Assembly (NCBI GenBank): GCA_023410905.1 | Contig: JAEYPL010000050.1 | Location: 6,211 to 70,210 of the forward strand | Direction: 5' to 3' | Length of the DNA stretch: 64,000 bases | Source of the DNA: Pseudomonadota bacterium | Lineage (GTDB): Bacteria; Pseudomonadota; Alphaproteobacteria; Rhizobiales; Hyphomicrobiaceae | Shown here: positions 15,952-26,100 of the stretch, piece by piece | How the letters are laid out: every line of letters begins with the position of its first letter | Numbering within the stretch: position 1 is the stretch's first letter | Made by a program: the position numbers and the translations under genes | Notes under the pieces: generated by a model | Database searches by the model: none | What the model was told of the DNA's origin: nothing | Seen by the model: the letters and a program-made list of their open reading frames with translations, nothing else

Positions 15952-17475
15952 TCACAGTGGTACTCCAAGCCAGGCGAGCGTGAAGGCAACGACCATTATT
16001 GTCCCTAGGACGAGACTTTGACGGTCTTTCAGAGCAAATGCCACAGGATCGTCATTCAGCTGGCCCCGCTGACTAATCAGCCAGATGCGGCCTATCCAAA
16101 GGAAGATGATGACCGGGAACAGCCATAACCAATGTGGGTTTGTGTAGATGTCCCGCTCGAAGGCATCGAAGATGAGAAAAAGCACGAGAATGAGAACTGA
16201 CGCGGTGCCCGTCGCCAGCCCCAGACCAAGGACGAGCGGCGCATCCGACGTTACGTAGCCGCGGCCGGGCACAATTGTGTCCCCTTTCTCGGCGGTCCGC
16301 TGAAGCTCCGTGTTGCGCTTGGCGATTGAGAGCGACGTGAACAGAGCCATCGAGAACACGAGGAGCCACGGCGATGCAAACACGCCCGTTGCTGCGATGC
16401 CGATTGCAAGGCGAAGCGTGAAGAGTGTCGCGAGCACCGTGACATCGAGAATTGGCAGGCGCTTGATGTGAATAGAGTATGCAAGCGTCAAAACGAGGTA
16501 AGCGGTAAGCGCAGCGAGTACACCTAGACCCACTATCGTGCCGATGGCAAGGCCAGCCACGATAGAGACGGCCGCCGCGAAGATCGCTGTCCCAATAGGC
16601 AAGTGACCGGCGGCGATTGGCCGAAAGCGCTTCGACCAATGGCGACGGTCATGGTTGATGTCGAGCAGGTCATTGACGAGATAAGTGCCCAGTGCGACGA
16701 GACCGAGCGCCAGGAACGCGATCGTGCATCGGAGCAGGATATTCGGATCGACGATCGTCCCGCTCAGTATCGCGGGTACGAAGATGAGCGTATTTTTTGC
16801 CCACTGGTGAAGTCGGGCAGCCTTGATCAGGGCGCGCAGAGTGGACGTGCCTTCGATTATCGTAGTGGGCTTTTCGAGCGCCTGGACCTTGCGTAGCGTG
16901 GCTTTATCCGGAGCAATGGCAATGACTTTCCTCGCATTGCGCCAGACGTAGAGATCGGCGGCACTGTCGCCGACATAGTCATAGCCATCCGGAAACCGCT
17001 CATTGATTAGCGCAGCCTTGTGATTGCCCTTCAGGTTCCGTGTGCCGTCACTGGAGAAGATGCCATCTAGGAAGGGAAAGCGCGTGGCCATCTTCTCGGC
17101 GAGCAGCTCATCGCTCGCCGTGACCAGGTAGACTTGGCGCCCCTCGCGTTTTGCTTCGGTGGCGAGTGCGACGACATCCTCGTTCACCGGTATCAGCTCG
17201 GGGTCGAGATCCGCGCTTTCCGCCAGTTTCCTTTTGAGGTGGGCGCGCCCTTGTAGCGCCCATAGGACGGGCATGGCAACGCGAAGGGGATTGGAGGCGA
17301 CATAGGATAGTGCCGTCTCCATCAGCAGATCGGTGCGGATGAGAGTGTGATCGAGATCGATGAGCAGGGGGACGGTCGAAGGTGCGTTGTTGGCCATGTC
17401 GTGCTGATGGCCGACATCTGTCCCAGTGCTCGCACTCAATGAGTTGTTCGACATAGGCTCAGCGAGAGTATCCAT
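15952..17475 (-). CDS. HAD phosphatase - UbiA prenyltransferase fusion
   Basis: The protein has about 507 residues from the ATG at 17475; a longer frame opens at 17553. A cytoplasmic HAD domain with LIDLDHTLI near residue 38 and GDSAADL further on is followed from about residue 215 by a multi-pass UbiA domain with the Asp-rich motif NDLLDINHDRRH. UbiA proteins of this class (like the mycobacterial decaprenyl-phosphate phosphoribosyltransferase) transfer 5-phosphoribose to a polyprenyl phosphate, and a separate phosphatase then removes the 5-phosphate. Fusing both would give polyprenyl-phosphoribose, a precursor of arabinofuranosyl or ribosyl donors. That function is inferred. The gene lies 135 bases downstream of the GtrB-GtrA fusion on the same strand. 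Confidence 0.85.
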   Translation of the reverse strand: MDTLAEPMSNNSLSASTGTDVGHQHDMANNAPSTVPLLIDLDHTLIRTDLLMETALSYVASNPLRVAMPVLWALQGRAHLKRKLAESADLDPELIPVNEDVVALATEAKREGRQVYLVTASDELLAEKMATRFPFLDGIFSSDGTRNLKGNHKAALINERFPDGYDYVGDSAADLYVWRNARKVIAIAPDKATLRKVQALEKPTTIIEGTSTLRALIKAARLHQWAKNTLIFVPAILSGTIVDPNILLRCTIAFLALGLVALGTYLVNDLLDINHDRRHWSKRFRPIAAGHLPIGTAIFAAAVSIVAGLAIGTIVGLGVLAALTAYLVLTLAYSIHIKRLPILDVTVLATLFTLRLAIGIAATGVFASPWLLVFSMALFTSLSIAKRNTELQRTAEKGDTIVPGRGYVTSDAPLVLGLGLATGTASVLILVLFLIFDAFERDIYTNPHWLWLFPVIIFLWIGRIWLISQRGQLNDDPVAFALKDRQSLVLGTIMVVAFTLAWLGVPL

Positions 17476-17610
17476 TTCGCGCCCCGTGCACATAACATGC
17501 CAATTGTGCACGGCAGCAGCACAAGTTAAAGCCAAATCGGCTTCGCCCTGCACGCATCCGGATGCGCGGGGCGAGTGCCGTGCGTCGGTGGCTGCGTAGG
17601 TCGGGTGCTG

Positions 17611-18765
17611 TCACTTACGCCACGTGAATATGGCACTAACCGCATAGTTCCATACGGCGCCTACTAGGACACCTGCGACTCCCGACAGCCACCAGGAATA
17701 GTTGCTCATAAACAGAAATGCTGCGACCCCCACGTTTGACGCCGCGCCGACTGCGCAGATGGCCTGGAAGGTCAACAGCCCGCGTACGATCGGCCAGAAA
17801 CCTTTCAACCTCTTGTCACGATACGTGAGCGTGTTGTTTACGAAAAAATTAAAGGTCATTGCCACGATTGTCGCAATCGACTGACTGGCCACAAAGGACG
17901 CCTGCAGGTAGCGATTGGCGATCCAGAGCACGGCCATGTGAACGACGAGGCCGACGGCTCCGACGAGAGCGAACATGACAAATCGGACCGGGACATACCG
18001 CCCAACCGACTTGTCGAGTAGCAACATCAGATATTCCCACGTCACAGCAGCGTCGAGCTTGCTCTCCCCGTGGATGCGATTGCGAAAGACGTACGGTAGT
18101 TCGACGACCTTGAGCGAGGGGCGTGCCGATACCAGCACGTCGAGAAGGATTTTATATCCGAGGCTTGAAAGGCCGCGTACGGCCCGATCGAAAGCTTCAC
18201 GCTTGACCATGAAGAACCCGCTCATAGGATCGGTCAGCTTCGTTCGCACGAGGGTTTGGGCGAGCCAAGTGGCGACACTGCTGACGATCTGCCGGCTTCT
18301 CTCCCAATCCTTGACGCCGCCCGTTTCAATGTATCGGGAGCCAACGACAACATCACAGTTCGGTGTGCGAAGGAGAGCCAGCATTTCTGGCAACAAGCGT
18401 TCGTCATGCTGAAGATCAGCGTCCATCACCGCGACATACGGTGAGGAGGTCGACTGGATGCCTTCAACGACAGCCGACGAGAGACCACGGCGCCCGATCC
18501 GATGTAGAAAACGGACGCGCGGCTCACGCTGTGCAAGCTCGCGTAGTGTTACGATGCTGCCGTCGGTGGAATCATCGTCGACGAAGACGACCTCCCAGTC
18601 GATGCCGGCAAGCAGGCCATCGAGGCGCGCCACGATCTCCGGAATGTTCTCCCGCTCGTTGAGCGTCGGAATGACGATGGAGAGCAGAGCGGCGTGCCTA
18701 TCCCCGGCCGGCGAACGGGCGGCCACCGAGTGAGGCACTACTGAAGTGGCTGCCTGGGACATCAC
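17611..18765 (-). CDS. GtrB-like GT2 - GtrA-like flippase fusion
   Basis: Residues 25-260 form a GT2 domain of the dolichol-phosphate mannose synthase type (IVIPTLNERENI, VFVDDDSTDGS, VMDADLQHDE), which makes polyprenyl-phosphate sugars in the cytoplasm. Residues 265-384 form four helices of the GtrA family (FVMFALVGAVGLVVHM and FFVNNTLTYR), proposed to flip the lipid-linked sugar. Having both in one 384-residue protein couples synthesis and flipping. Periplasmic GT-C proteins encoded nearby could then use the donor. The gene is divergent from the GT39-like gene at 18997 and probably cotranscribed with the HAD-UbiA gene. Confidence 0.88.
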   Translation of the reverse strand: MMSQAATSVVPHSVAARSPAGDRHAALLSIVIPTLNERENIPEIVARLDGLLAGIDWEVVFVDDDSTDGSIVTLRELAQREPRVRFLHRIGRRGLSSAVVEGIQSTSSPYVAVMDADLQHDERLLPEMLALLRTPNCDVVVGSRYIETGGVKDWERSRQIVSSVATWLAQTLVRTKLTDPMSGFFMVKREAFDRAVRGLSSLGYKILLDVLVSARPSLKVVELPYVFRNRIHGESKLDAAVTWEYLMLLLDKSVGRYVPVRFVMFALVGAVGLVVHMAVLWIANRYLQASFVASQSIATIVAMTFNFFVNNTLTYRDKRLKGFWPIVRGLLTFQAICAVGAASNVGVAAFLFMSNYSWWLSGVAGVLVGAVWNYAVSAIFTWRK

Positions 18766-18996
18766 GAGGGCCTTAGGTTAGGCGATTGCGGAACACGGAA
18801 ACCAGTTCCCAACGTACGAATTCGGCTTGATCTGGCGAAGAGAGTTCGCAGAACATTACCAAAAAGCCTAACAGCTGCGCTATTGCCCGATCGTTTATGC
18901 TAAACAGACGGTGTGGTCCAAGTGCAATTGATTGGTAGGCGAGCGGTGGTAGTTTGCTCGCGCGAACGATAGGATTTCCGGGGTACGCTCTCCTGC

Positions 18997-20496
18997 ATGA
19001 CCAGTGATACCTCCAGCGGCCTTATGAAAGGGCGACTGCCCAACTGGTCGCCTGCCGTCCCTGTCGCAGCCGCCTTCATCATATTCGCGGCCGCGCAACT
19101 ATCGATCAATTCTGTTAACGGCTGGTGGAGCGACGAGCTTTACGCTTTGTGGGCATCCGACATCGCCGCGCCTTTCTCCGATGTCTTCGCGGAGCGCATC
19201 TATCCTGATACGAACCCGCCGTTGTATTTCTCCCTATTGTATCTGGCTCGCCTTTTGATCAGTGGTGATCGGGCGGCAGTCCTGGCGCTTAACATCGGCT
19301 TTCTGGTAGCCGCGGGGGCGTCGGTGCTGCTGATTTCCCGACCAGCGCGGCTGGTCGGGCTGGCTGCTATCTCCGTGGCTGCATTTGTTTTGAGCGGTCC
19401 CGTCCTTACTTACACCGCTGAAGGCCGGGCATATCTTGCCGCTCTCGCGGTGGCCTTTGTCGCCGCGTGGTGCGTCGCGCTAGCAGTCGAGAGGCGGGAC
19501 GACCGTCCGAGTTTGCCAGTTTTCGCGGCACTCGGCGCTCTTGGCGCGCTTGTACACGTCTACTCTGCTCTTTTCTGTGGGACCTTGGCTGCTGGCCTGC
19601 TTATCTTGGCGCTTTGGAACTCGAGCCGACGAGACCTTATTTTGCCCGCCGTTGCACTCGGGGCGGCTGCATCGGTCGCTCTTGTGGCTTGGCTGCTTAC
19701 GATCACGGGCTCTCTTGGCCGCGTGGATTGGATGGAGTTTTCACGCGCGACCGTCGTTGGTGCTGCGTGGTACGTCAAAGAGATCACCGTTGGACCGCGC
19801 CTGCTGGGTCTGCTTTTAATCTTCCTGTTGTTGCTTGGGCTCTTCCAAAAGAAGACGAGGCCCATAGTGATGGTCTTCGGTATAGCCTTCGGCCTATTTA
19901 TTGCGCTGCCGCTGGTGATCTCGCTCAAGAAGCCGATGATCTCGGGTCGCTACTGGGTAATCGGCGCGCCAGGTATCATCGTCTTGCTGGCATTTCTCGC
20001 TCGCGCGTGGTGGAGCCAACTGGCCGATCGTGGGATTTTAAGTTGGCCGGCTGCCGCGGTTGCAGGCGCAATCGCTTTGGCCGTTGCAACAAGCATTTCC
20101 GGCTTTGTTACCGCACGTGAATTTGTTGCGACAAAGCCCACTTGGAAGGGGGCTGAGATCGCGCGGCCCCTATTGGGCGGCTGCCCCCCCGCATCGGTCC
20201 ACGTTGGCCGAGGGAAGATCGAGGGGGGGGATGCCTCGATCCACGCCTTCAGCAAGGTCGGAGAGGTGCCGGCGGCGGTCTTTATCGACGCTGGGTATGC
20301 TTCCACACAACCGTTGACGCCTTCTGGAGCCAGATGTCCCGTCCTTGGCTGGGCGGAACATGTGCTTCTAGGAGATGGTTTCCCCTCGCGCGCTCCCGAA
20401 AGCGAGCTACTCCGCGTACTCAAGATCCAAGCCGAGCCTGGGGAAATCGTAGTCCATCGGCACAGAACGGGCTTCGTGCTGCTCAAGCGACCGTGA
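18997..20496 (+). CDS. GT39/ArnT-like membrane glycosyltransferase
   Basis: This 499-residue protein has about ten or more membrane helices. An early periplasmic loop contains WWSDELYALWASD and PDTNPPLYFSLLY, the pattern of protein-mannosyltransferase and ArnT-like GT-C enzymes (acidic residue, then PPLYF). These enzymes take sugars from polyprenyl-phosphate donors and add them to glycans, lipid A or proteins on the periplasmic side. It sits divergently from the GtrB-GtrA gene, which could supply such a donor. The soluble C-terminal part of about 110 residues is unassigned. Confidence 0.72.
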   Translation: MTSDTSSGLMKGRLPNWSPAVPVAAAFIIFAAAQLSINSVNGWWSDELYALWASDIAAPFSDVFAERIYPDTNPPLYFSLLYLARLLISGDRAAVLALNIGFLVAAGASVLLISRPARLVGLAAISVAAFVLSGPVLTYTAEGRAYLAALAVAFVAAWCVALAVERRDDRPSLPVFAALGALGALVHVYSALFCGTLAAGLLILALWNSSRRDLILPAVALGAAASVALVAWLLTITGSLGRVDWMEFSRATVVGAAWYVKEITVGPRLLGLLLIFLLLLGLFQKKTRPIVMVFGIAFGLFIALPLVISLKKPMISGRYWVIGAPGIIVLLAFLARAWWSQLADRGILSWPAAAVAGAIALAVATSISGFVTAREFVATKPTWKGAEIARPLLGGCPPASVHVGRGKIEGGDASIHAFSKVGEVPAAVFIDAGYASTQPLTPSGARCPVLGWAEHVLLGDGFPSRAPESELLRVLKIQAEPGEIVVHRHRTGFVLLKRP

Positions 20497-20665
20497 GCAG
20501 CTGGCCTTTGCCGTGCATGAGCATGAGCAAACTCGGCGCGAGATATTAAGGCGACGAGCCGTATGACTGATGACTGCGGCGATGATATGTTTTCGATCTT
20601 GCGCCACGGCTATGGCGGCTGGATGGCCGCAGGTCCGCCGTCGCGGAGAGCTGGGAGTTAAACAA

Positions 20666-21790
20666 GTGCATGATGGTGGCAATGCTGCTCCACGAGCGCC
20701 GATGGACGATCGCGATGCCTACAGCACGTTTGGGCGACTTAGCATAGTTGACGTATTCGACTTCATCGGTCGCTACTTCAAGCTTGTCATTGCGACGACG
20801 TCGGCGACACTCTTCCTCGCTCTTACCTATATTCTTACAGCAGTGCCGCTCTATACCGCGGCGGGCCAGCTGCTTATCGACGTGAGGGTGCCCTATCTCG
20901 CTCATGAGCAGTGGCGGGAGGTTGGTATGGTGCTCGACAGCCCCCAGATCGAGAGCCAGATCGCCGTTCTGAGATCAGAGCCGGTGGCACTCGCTGTTGT
21001 TTCGAGGCTGGGTCTTCAGAGCGATGCAGAGTTTAATACTGCATCGAGCTCATCCCCTCAGATTACTGCTCAGCCCTCGAATGTGTCAGGTGCGGGAGCC
21101 GCGTCGGCACCTGAGGGTGCTGGCGTCGGGAAGGCGGAGCCCGATGATGAGATGGTGAGGGAGATGGCAGCGCGCGTTCAGCGAGGCCTCGGCATTCGTC
21201 GTATTGGGTACTCATACGTGCTCGAGATCTCATATACGTCGTCCGATCCCGCCAAAGCAGCGCGCCTCGCCAATGGGTTTATGCAGGCGTACATCGACGA
21301 CCAGATCTCGACACGCACCGAGGCGGCGCGCCAGGGTAGCGAATGGCTCGAAAAGCGCATTGAGACTCTTCGTCTGCAAATGAACACGGCGTCATTGAAA
21401 GTTCAGGAGTTCAAGGCTCGGCGGGACTACAGCATTATGGGAAAATCGTCCCAGGTCGGGAGGGCGGCGGAAGGTGGTGACGCTCTTCAAAAGGGACTTA
21501 CAGAAACGCTCGACGAACTCGAGGCAACCGCGCTGACCTATCGGAAGATGTTCGAGAGCTCCCTGCAAGCCTATACAGAAGTGGAGCAGCGTCAGTCTTA
21601 TCATGCAAGCAATGCGCGCGTCATTGCGACAGCATCCGTCCCCATGGACAAAAGCTTCCCCAAGCGGAAAGAGGCATTGGCCATGGCTTTGGCGGCAGGG
21701 CTGATGCTGGGTCTGGGTATAGGGCTCTTGCGGGATGGGTACTTCTATGCGCGTGCCGCCCACGCAAGGCGCGATGGAACGCAAGTCTGA
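20666..21790 (+). CDS. Wzz/GumC-like chain-length protein without kinase
   Basis: This is a polysaccharide co-polymerase-like protein of about 374 residues. It has a membrane helix (LVIATTSATLFLALTYILT), a long periplasmic helical region with coiled-coil character, the proline-rich segment PMDKSFPKRKE and a second helix (ALAAGLMLGLGIGLL). The protein then stops, so the cytoplasmic BY-kinase domain of ExoP/Wzc-type proteins is absent. GTG at 20666 is preferred because GGGAG lies 8 bases upstream; ATG at 20702 is the other candidate. It probably sets chain length together with the ExoF-like exporter encoded at 29977. Confidence 0.82.
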   Translation: MHDGGNAAPRAPMDDRDAYSTFGRLSIVDVFDFIGRYFKLVIATTSATLFLALTYILTAVPLYTAAGQLLIDVRVPYLAHEQWREVGMVLDSPQIESQIAVLRSEPVALAVVSRLGLQSDAEFNTASSSSPQITAQPSNVSGAGAASAPEGAGVGKAEPDDEMVREMAARVQRGLGIRRIGYSYVLEISYTSSDPAKAARLANGFMQAYIDDQISTRTEAARQGSEWLEKRIETLRLQMNTASLKVQEFKARRDYSIMGKSSQVGRAAEGGDALQKGLTETLDELEATALTYRKMFESSLQAYTEVEQRQSYHASNARVIATASVPMDKSFPKRKEALAMALAAGLMLGLGIGLLRDGYFYARAAHARRDGTQV

Positions 21791-21826
21791 CCCCCAGGCG
21801 GCGGACGCTCCTAGTTTCAGTCTCCC

Positions 21827-21850
21827 TCTCTCTCTCTCTCTCTCTCTCTC
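21827..21850. repeat. (TC)12 dinucleotide repeat
   Basis: Twelve perfect TC units lie in the 73-base gap between the stop of the Wzz-like gene and the stop of the convergent membrane-protein gene. It is outside both reading frames, so classic translational phase variation is not expected. Confidence 0.95.
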
Positions 21851-21863
21851 GGGGACGAGCGAC

Positions 21864-23093
21864 TCACGTAGTGAAGAAGAATTTGAAATTCGTCACGAAC
21901 AGCGCCAGTGCGAACGTAGAGGCGAACGTTGTCTTATAGGGAAATTTGGAAGCCTCGAAACTCTGGAACAGGACTAGTAGAAGAGGGAGGACAATCACTC
22001 CGCAATACAAAATGGCCTCAACGGGGTTGAAAGCGAGCACGAGCAGGAAACGCAATAAAATAAAAGTAGAGAGCCCCACGGTGAGACGCGTCATTCGGCT
22101 CGCTCTGATGAACGATATTAGCCAGACATAGAGCGCGAGAAAGATCGTCGATATAGTTGAGGTCAGATATGAAAGCGGCGAGGGATCAAAAAAGCCGCGA
22201 TACTGCGGATGGGCCAGTAGTGGCGCATAAGTCGTCTCGTTCTGCGGCGCTCCGATGGCATAAAAGAAGAAGTTCATTATCGCGCCGGTCAGGTCAAATT
22301 CATACATGTGCCGGGTGGCGATCGCGTTTGGGATCGGCGTATAGGCAAGGTAAATATTGAAGTAGTGAGCAAATAGATCTTTGGACAGTGAGTTCTGGAA
22401 TAGGAAAATGCTCACAGCGGCGGCGTGAAGGAAGACGAAGCGTCTTCCTTGGGGCGTCGAGAACAATACAGCCCGATAGATGACAAGCGGGATGATCGTA
22501 AGAGCGACGATGGATATGTCGTTGTACAGGGCGATGAGCAGGATCATTGCCAAAGCGGCGCTTGGTAGCGTCTGAGGTACGGGTGAGCGTGCCAGGAAGA
22601 TCAATCCCAAGATGTACCCAGAATAGAGTAGTGTGGTCAGCGCGTAGCTTTCAGGAACGCTCGCAAAGTACCAATGGCTCAACGCGAAGCCGAAACACGA
22701 GCCGTAGATCGTGCTGCGTACGTCGAAGCGCTGCCGCAAGCTGGCGAAGGCCGCGATCGCCACTGCCACATTCGCCGCCCCGATCGCAGCAAAGGGCGCC
22801 TTCGCCGCAATTCCTTCAAACGGTACGCCGAGTAGGCCGAGCAGCTTTCGATAGCCGCTGAAAAACTTAGTAGTCAGCCAATGGCGATCCCACATACCTT
22901 GGCCGTGTAGATACGTTGCGACATCCGAACCGAACGGATAATCGGAATTCTCCGTTCTCGCGATGGTATCGATATTTGAGAGCAAGAAGAGCGCGAATTG
23001 GCCGGCAACTATAGCAACTGCCAGGCACAGAATTCTGCGCCGATCACTGATTGGATTAGTCGCTCGCGCAATAACTCTTTGCTGCGTGCGCAT
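21864..23093 (-). CDS. Polytopic membrane protein, GT-C-like
   Basis: This 409-residue protein has about ten hydrophobic helices. The first loop, after the helix near residue 30, contains DYPFGSDVATYLHGQGMW, and a later loop has HWYFASVPESYAL. That pattern recalls GT-C glycosyltransferases but no diagnostic motif is seen, so function is not assigned. A GGAG site lies before the ATG. It starts 15 bases after the stop of the 1097-residue membrane/glycosidase-like gene, so both form one operon. Work in periplasmic glycan assembly is inferred from context. Confidence 0.65.
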   Translation of the reverse strand: MRTQQRVIARATNPISDRRRILCLAVAIVAGQFALFLLSNIDTIARTENSDYPFGSDVATYLHGQGMWDRHWLTTKFFSGYRKLLGLLGVPFEGIAAKAPFAAIGAANVAVAIAAFASLRQRFDVRSTIYGSCFGFALSHWYFASVPESYALTTLLYSGYILGLIFLARSPVPQTLPSAALAMILLIALYNDISIVALTIIPLVIYRAVLFSTPQGRRFVFLHAAAVSIFLFQNSLSKDLFAHYFNIYLAYTPIPNAIATRHMYEFDLTGAIMNFFFYAIGAPQNETTYAPLLAHPQYRGFFDPSPLSYLTSTISTIFLALYVWLISFIRASRMTRLTVGLSTFILLRFLLVLAFNPVEAILYCGVIVLPLLLVLFQSFEASKFPYKTTFASTFALALFVTNFKFFFTT

Positions 23094-23108
23094 CTTGAGT
23101 TCTCCCGC

Positions 23109-26100
23109 TCACTGCACCAAGTCTCCCGGACTATCTCTGCGCTTGCAGTTGATCGGCGCGCGTTCGGGGATGATGTCGGAAAACACCCCAGAACTTTCTA
23201 TGCGCACGCTGTCCGGCGCGGCCGCGAGCAGCGCTTGGCCGTCCCATTGCCAGCAGACGGGCCCAAGCTCCGTGTATATCGGGCCAACCTTTGAGGGAGA
23301 GGAGCGCCAGGACGGAGCCGAGCCGGAGGCAATTACCAACGTGGGTTTATTACCCGGCCGGACGTAAGCGAGCATGTCTAGCTGGAGAAGGAGCACTTCC
23401 GCTGCCGTCATGTAGTGCGGTTCAATGATGTGCTCGGCAGAAGGCATAGCACGCAAGTGGGCCCAAGCGCCGCGTGGTGTTTCATTGTAAGCGCTCGAAC
23501 CCCATTGCGCGAGTTGTGGCGATTGCGTGTGGGACAGAAACCAGTCGAGGCGCTCGCGTGCCGCCCGCGTGTTGCCGGCATAGAGAAGTTGATGAGCCAG
23601 CGCAACAGCAACAGCGGGCTCGGCATGGCGCTGCACAGGTGGCGTCCCCCAATCTGCAGCGTGCTTCTCGGCGAAGGTAGTGGCCAGTGTCGCTCGCGAG
23701 CGCGCTCCGACCCATGTCGGCCACAGCGCCGACTGATCGAAGTAATAGCTACAGGTGAAGCATCCGACGGTCTGTCCGCGGGACTGCGCGAGTACCCTCA
23801 TGTTGAGCATCAGGTCATCACCGAGCCAATCGATGGCCCGTGCTCCCCAACTGAGTACTTCACGATTGTTGCTGCGCGCGCCCAGAGCTGAGTTCCAGGC
23901 CGTTTCCATCTTCTCGGCATACTCGTTCCACAGAGTAGCTTGGTCTTCATGTCCGAGGGCTCGAGCGATACGCGCGGCAGCAGCGTAGCCGGCCTGAGTA
24001 AAGGCTGTCGCATGGGATAGCGCGACCTGAAGTCCGATCTCGCCGGTCACAAGCCCCTTGAATGGAGGGCCGCACACAAAGCGATGACGCGGATAAATTG
24101 TGGGGCCGGAGGTTAAGCTGAAGAGGCCTTTGGCGTTGGGATCGGTGCACCGATCCATCAAATCCACTTTCCGAAGCACGTGCACCCAAGCCTCGTCCAA
24201 TAGACCACGGTCATCCGTTCGACGGGCCACTTGGTCGAGCGCCCACAGGGACAAACCTGTTGCGTGCGCTTCGCTGCCATAGTCACCGTAGTAATCATTG
24301 GCGAGCGCAGCGCGCACGATGGCCTTGGCGAGGTCGGACTGTCCGGCTGCGGCGAGAGCGACTGACGTGTAGGCGCTATCCTGCGGCCATGGTCCGTCTG
24401 CATAGAGCGGGTCGTATGGGCGCGTTTGATTTGCGGAAACGGAAGCGGCAAGTGTCAGAACCTGCGTATTGAGCGACGCGCGAAATACATCGTCGTCGAG
24501 CGCAGCCGAGGGCAGCGGCGCGAGTGCCATGCCAAGCGGCTCTCGGGTGGCGGCGCGCACCGGTTCGATTTGGAGATCGAGAGCATGAGGTCCTATCGTG
24601 ATGAGTGCTTCAATCCAACCATCGTGGCTTGTGAACGCATCTACGCGAGAAGATGGAGTGCCGATTTTTTCGTCGCGTGCCATTAGTGGCCCGGCTGGTG
24701 CCGCGAACGTGAGCCGCCAAGTTTGATTGAGCAAGTAGCCGCGGTCGGAGAGTCGGGAAATCTCTCGCAGGGGTCCCCCAGCAGGCCCGATGCCGCGCAA
24801 GCGCACGACAAATCTTTCAGATGCCTCCGACGGCTGAAAGCGATAGCGCCAAGCGCCGCCGGTCAGAGGCTCGATCTCCACATTTCCTTGTGTGCTGGCT
24901 GCTCGATATCCGACGCCTGCGCCGATCGCCGCCAGGCTTTCGCTGGATGGTGAAGCGTCGGTCACATCCACAATGGAAAGCCCGAATGAGCCCGGTGCAG
25001 GGCTGAATGTTCCGCCCGGGCTTACAATTCCCTTCTCCTCGATAGGAGCGTTAAGGGCGCCAATGAAAACGCGCCCGCTGCGAGCGGCTGTGAAGTCTGC
25101 TGGACGACGCAGAATTTCTTGTCGAATACGTACTGCCTCTGGAGTCAGCTCTGCGACGTGATGCAAGCTGGAGTCGAATGCAGACAGATTACTCGGCACA
25201 GCAGCGATGATCGCAGTCGCTGCTAGCCCGCGCGCAATCCATGCAGCTCTTGTCGAAATGCCGCGCATAGCCTCAAGTGCGAACACGGCCAGGAAGGGGG
25301 TGAAATGCAGCGCGTATAGGAAGGGTGATTCACCGTAGAGAAGATGCAGTGCACACTGGAAAAGTACGAACAGCAGCACAACTGTCACAGTACGTGCGCG
25401 ACTAGGGGCCGACCAGAACTTAAACACAGCCAGTAAAAGGAGGCCCGCCCAAGCAATCCACCCTAACCAGCCGAGGAGGCTGATCTTAACCCCCCAAAGT
25501 GGTTGCAGCATGTTCAGGACCGGTGGACTCCAGATCGCGTCAAGTGGTGGGGACACGACTGGTGCGGGCGAGATCTGAGAATAGAGAAGGATGGTCGCCA
25601 ATTTGTTTAGTAGCAGGTCTAGGCCGGGTATCGTGATGTAACGGGTCTCGTTGATAAGCCAGATCGATGGGGTGGGCGCGTCCTCGAATGCCAATCTCTG
25701 GAGAAGAATAACGATCACTGCACCTGCGAGCGTCAGACCGAGGACAAGTGTGCGCTTCGTCCAGCTCTCCCACCAGAGCCCGATCAGCGCGGACATCCAG
25801 TTTGTAATCGTCATGCCGAGCGAGATCATCCCCGCGGCGACAAATGCGAAGACGCTCGGCGGCTGATCTTCCTCGTTGCGGTGCAGGATGTGTAAGGCGA
25901 GGAAAATTGAAAGAGCGCCCCAGGCGAAGGTCTCCACAACAGACGTAAAAAAGAGAAGTGAAGCACTGGTCGCTACCAGAAGTGCGCCCAACACGACGTC
26001 CAGCGGATTGTGATTGAGCCGCGTCAGGAGCGTTGCCAATGCCAGTAGCATTGCGAATACGATCGCGTGCTGCAGCAGCATAGCCGCTGTGTGGGCATCC

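Noticed and set aside
21735..21977. An 80-codon frame across the (TC)12 tract that could be phase-variable
   Set aside because: It runs over the ends of two real convergent genes, its product is low complexity, and it has no ribosome-binding site.
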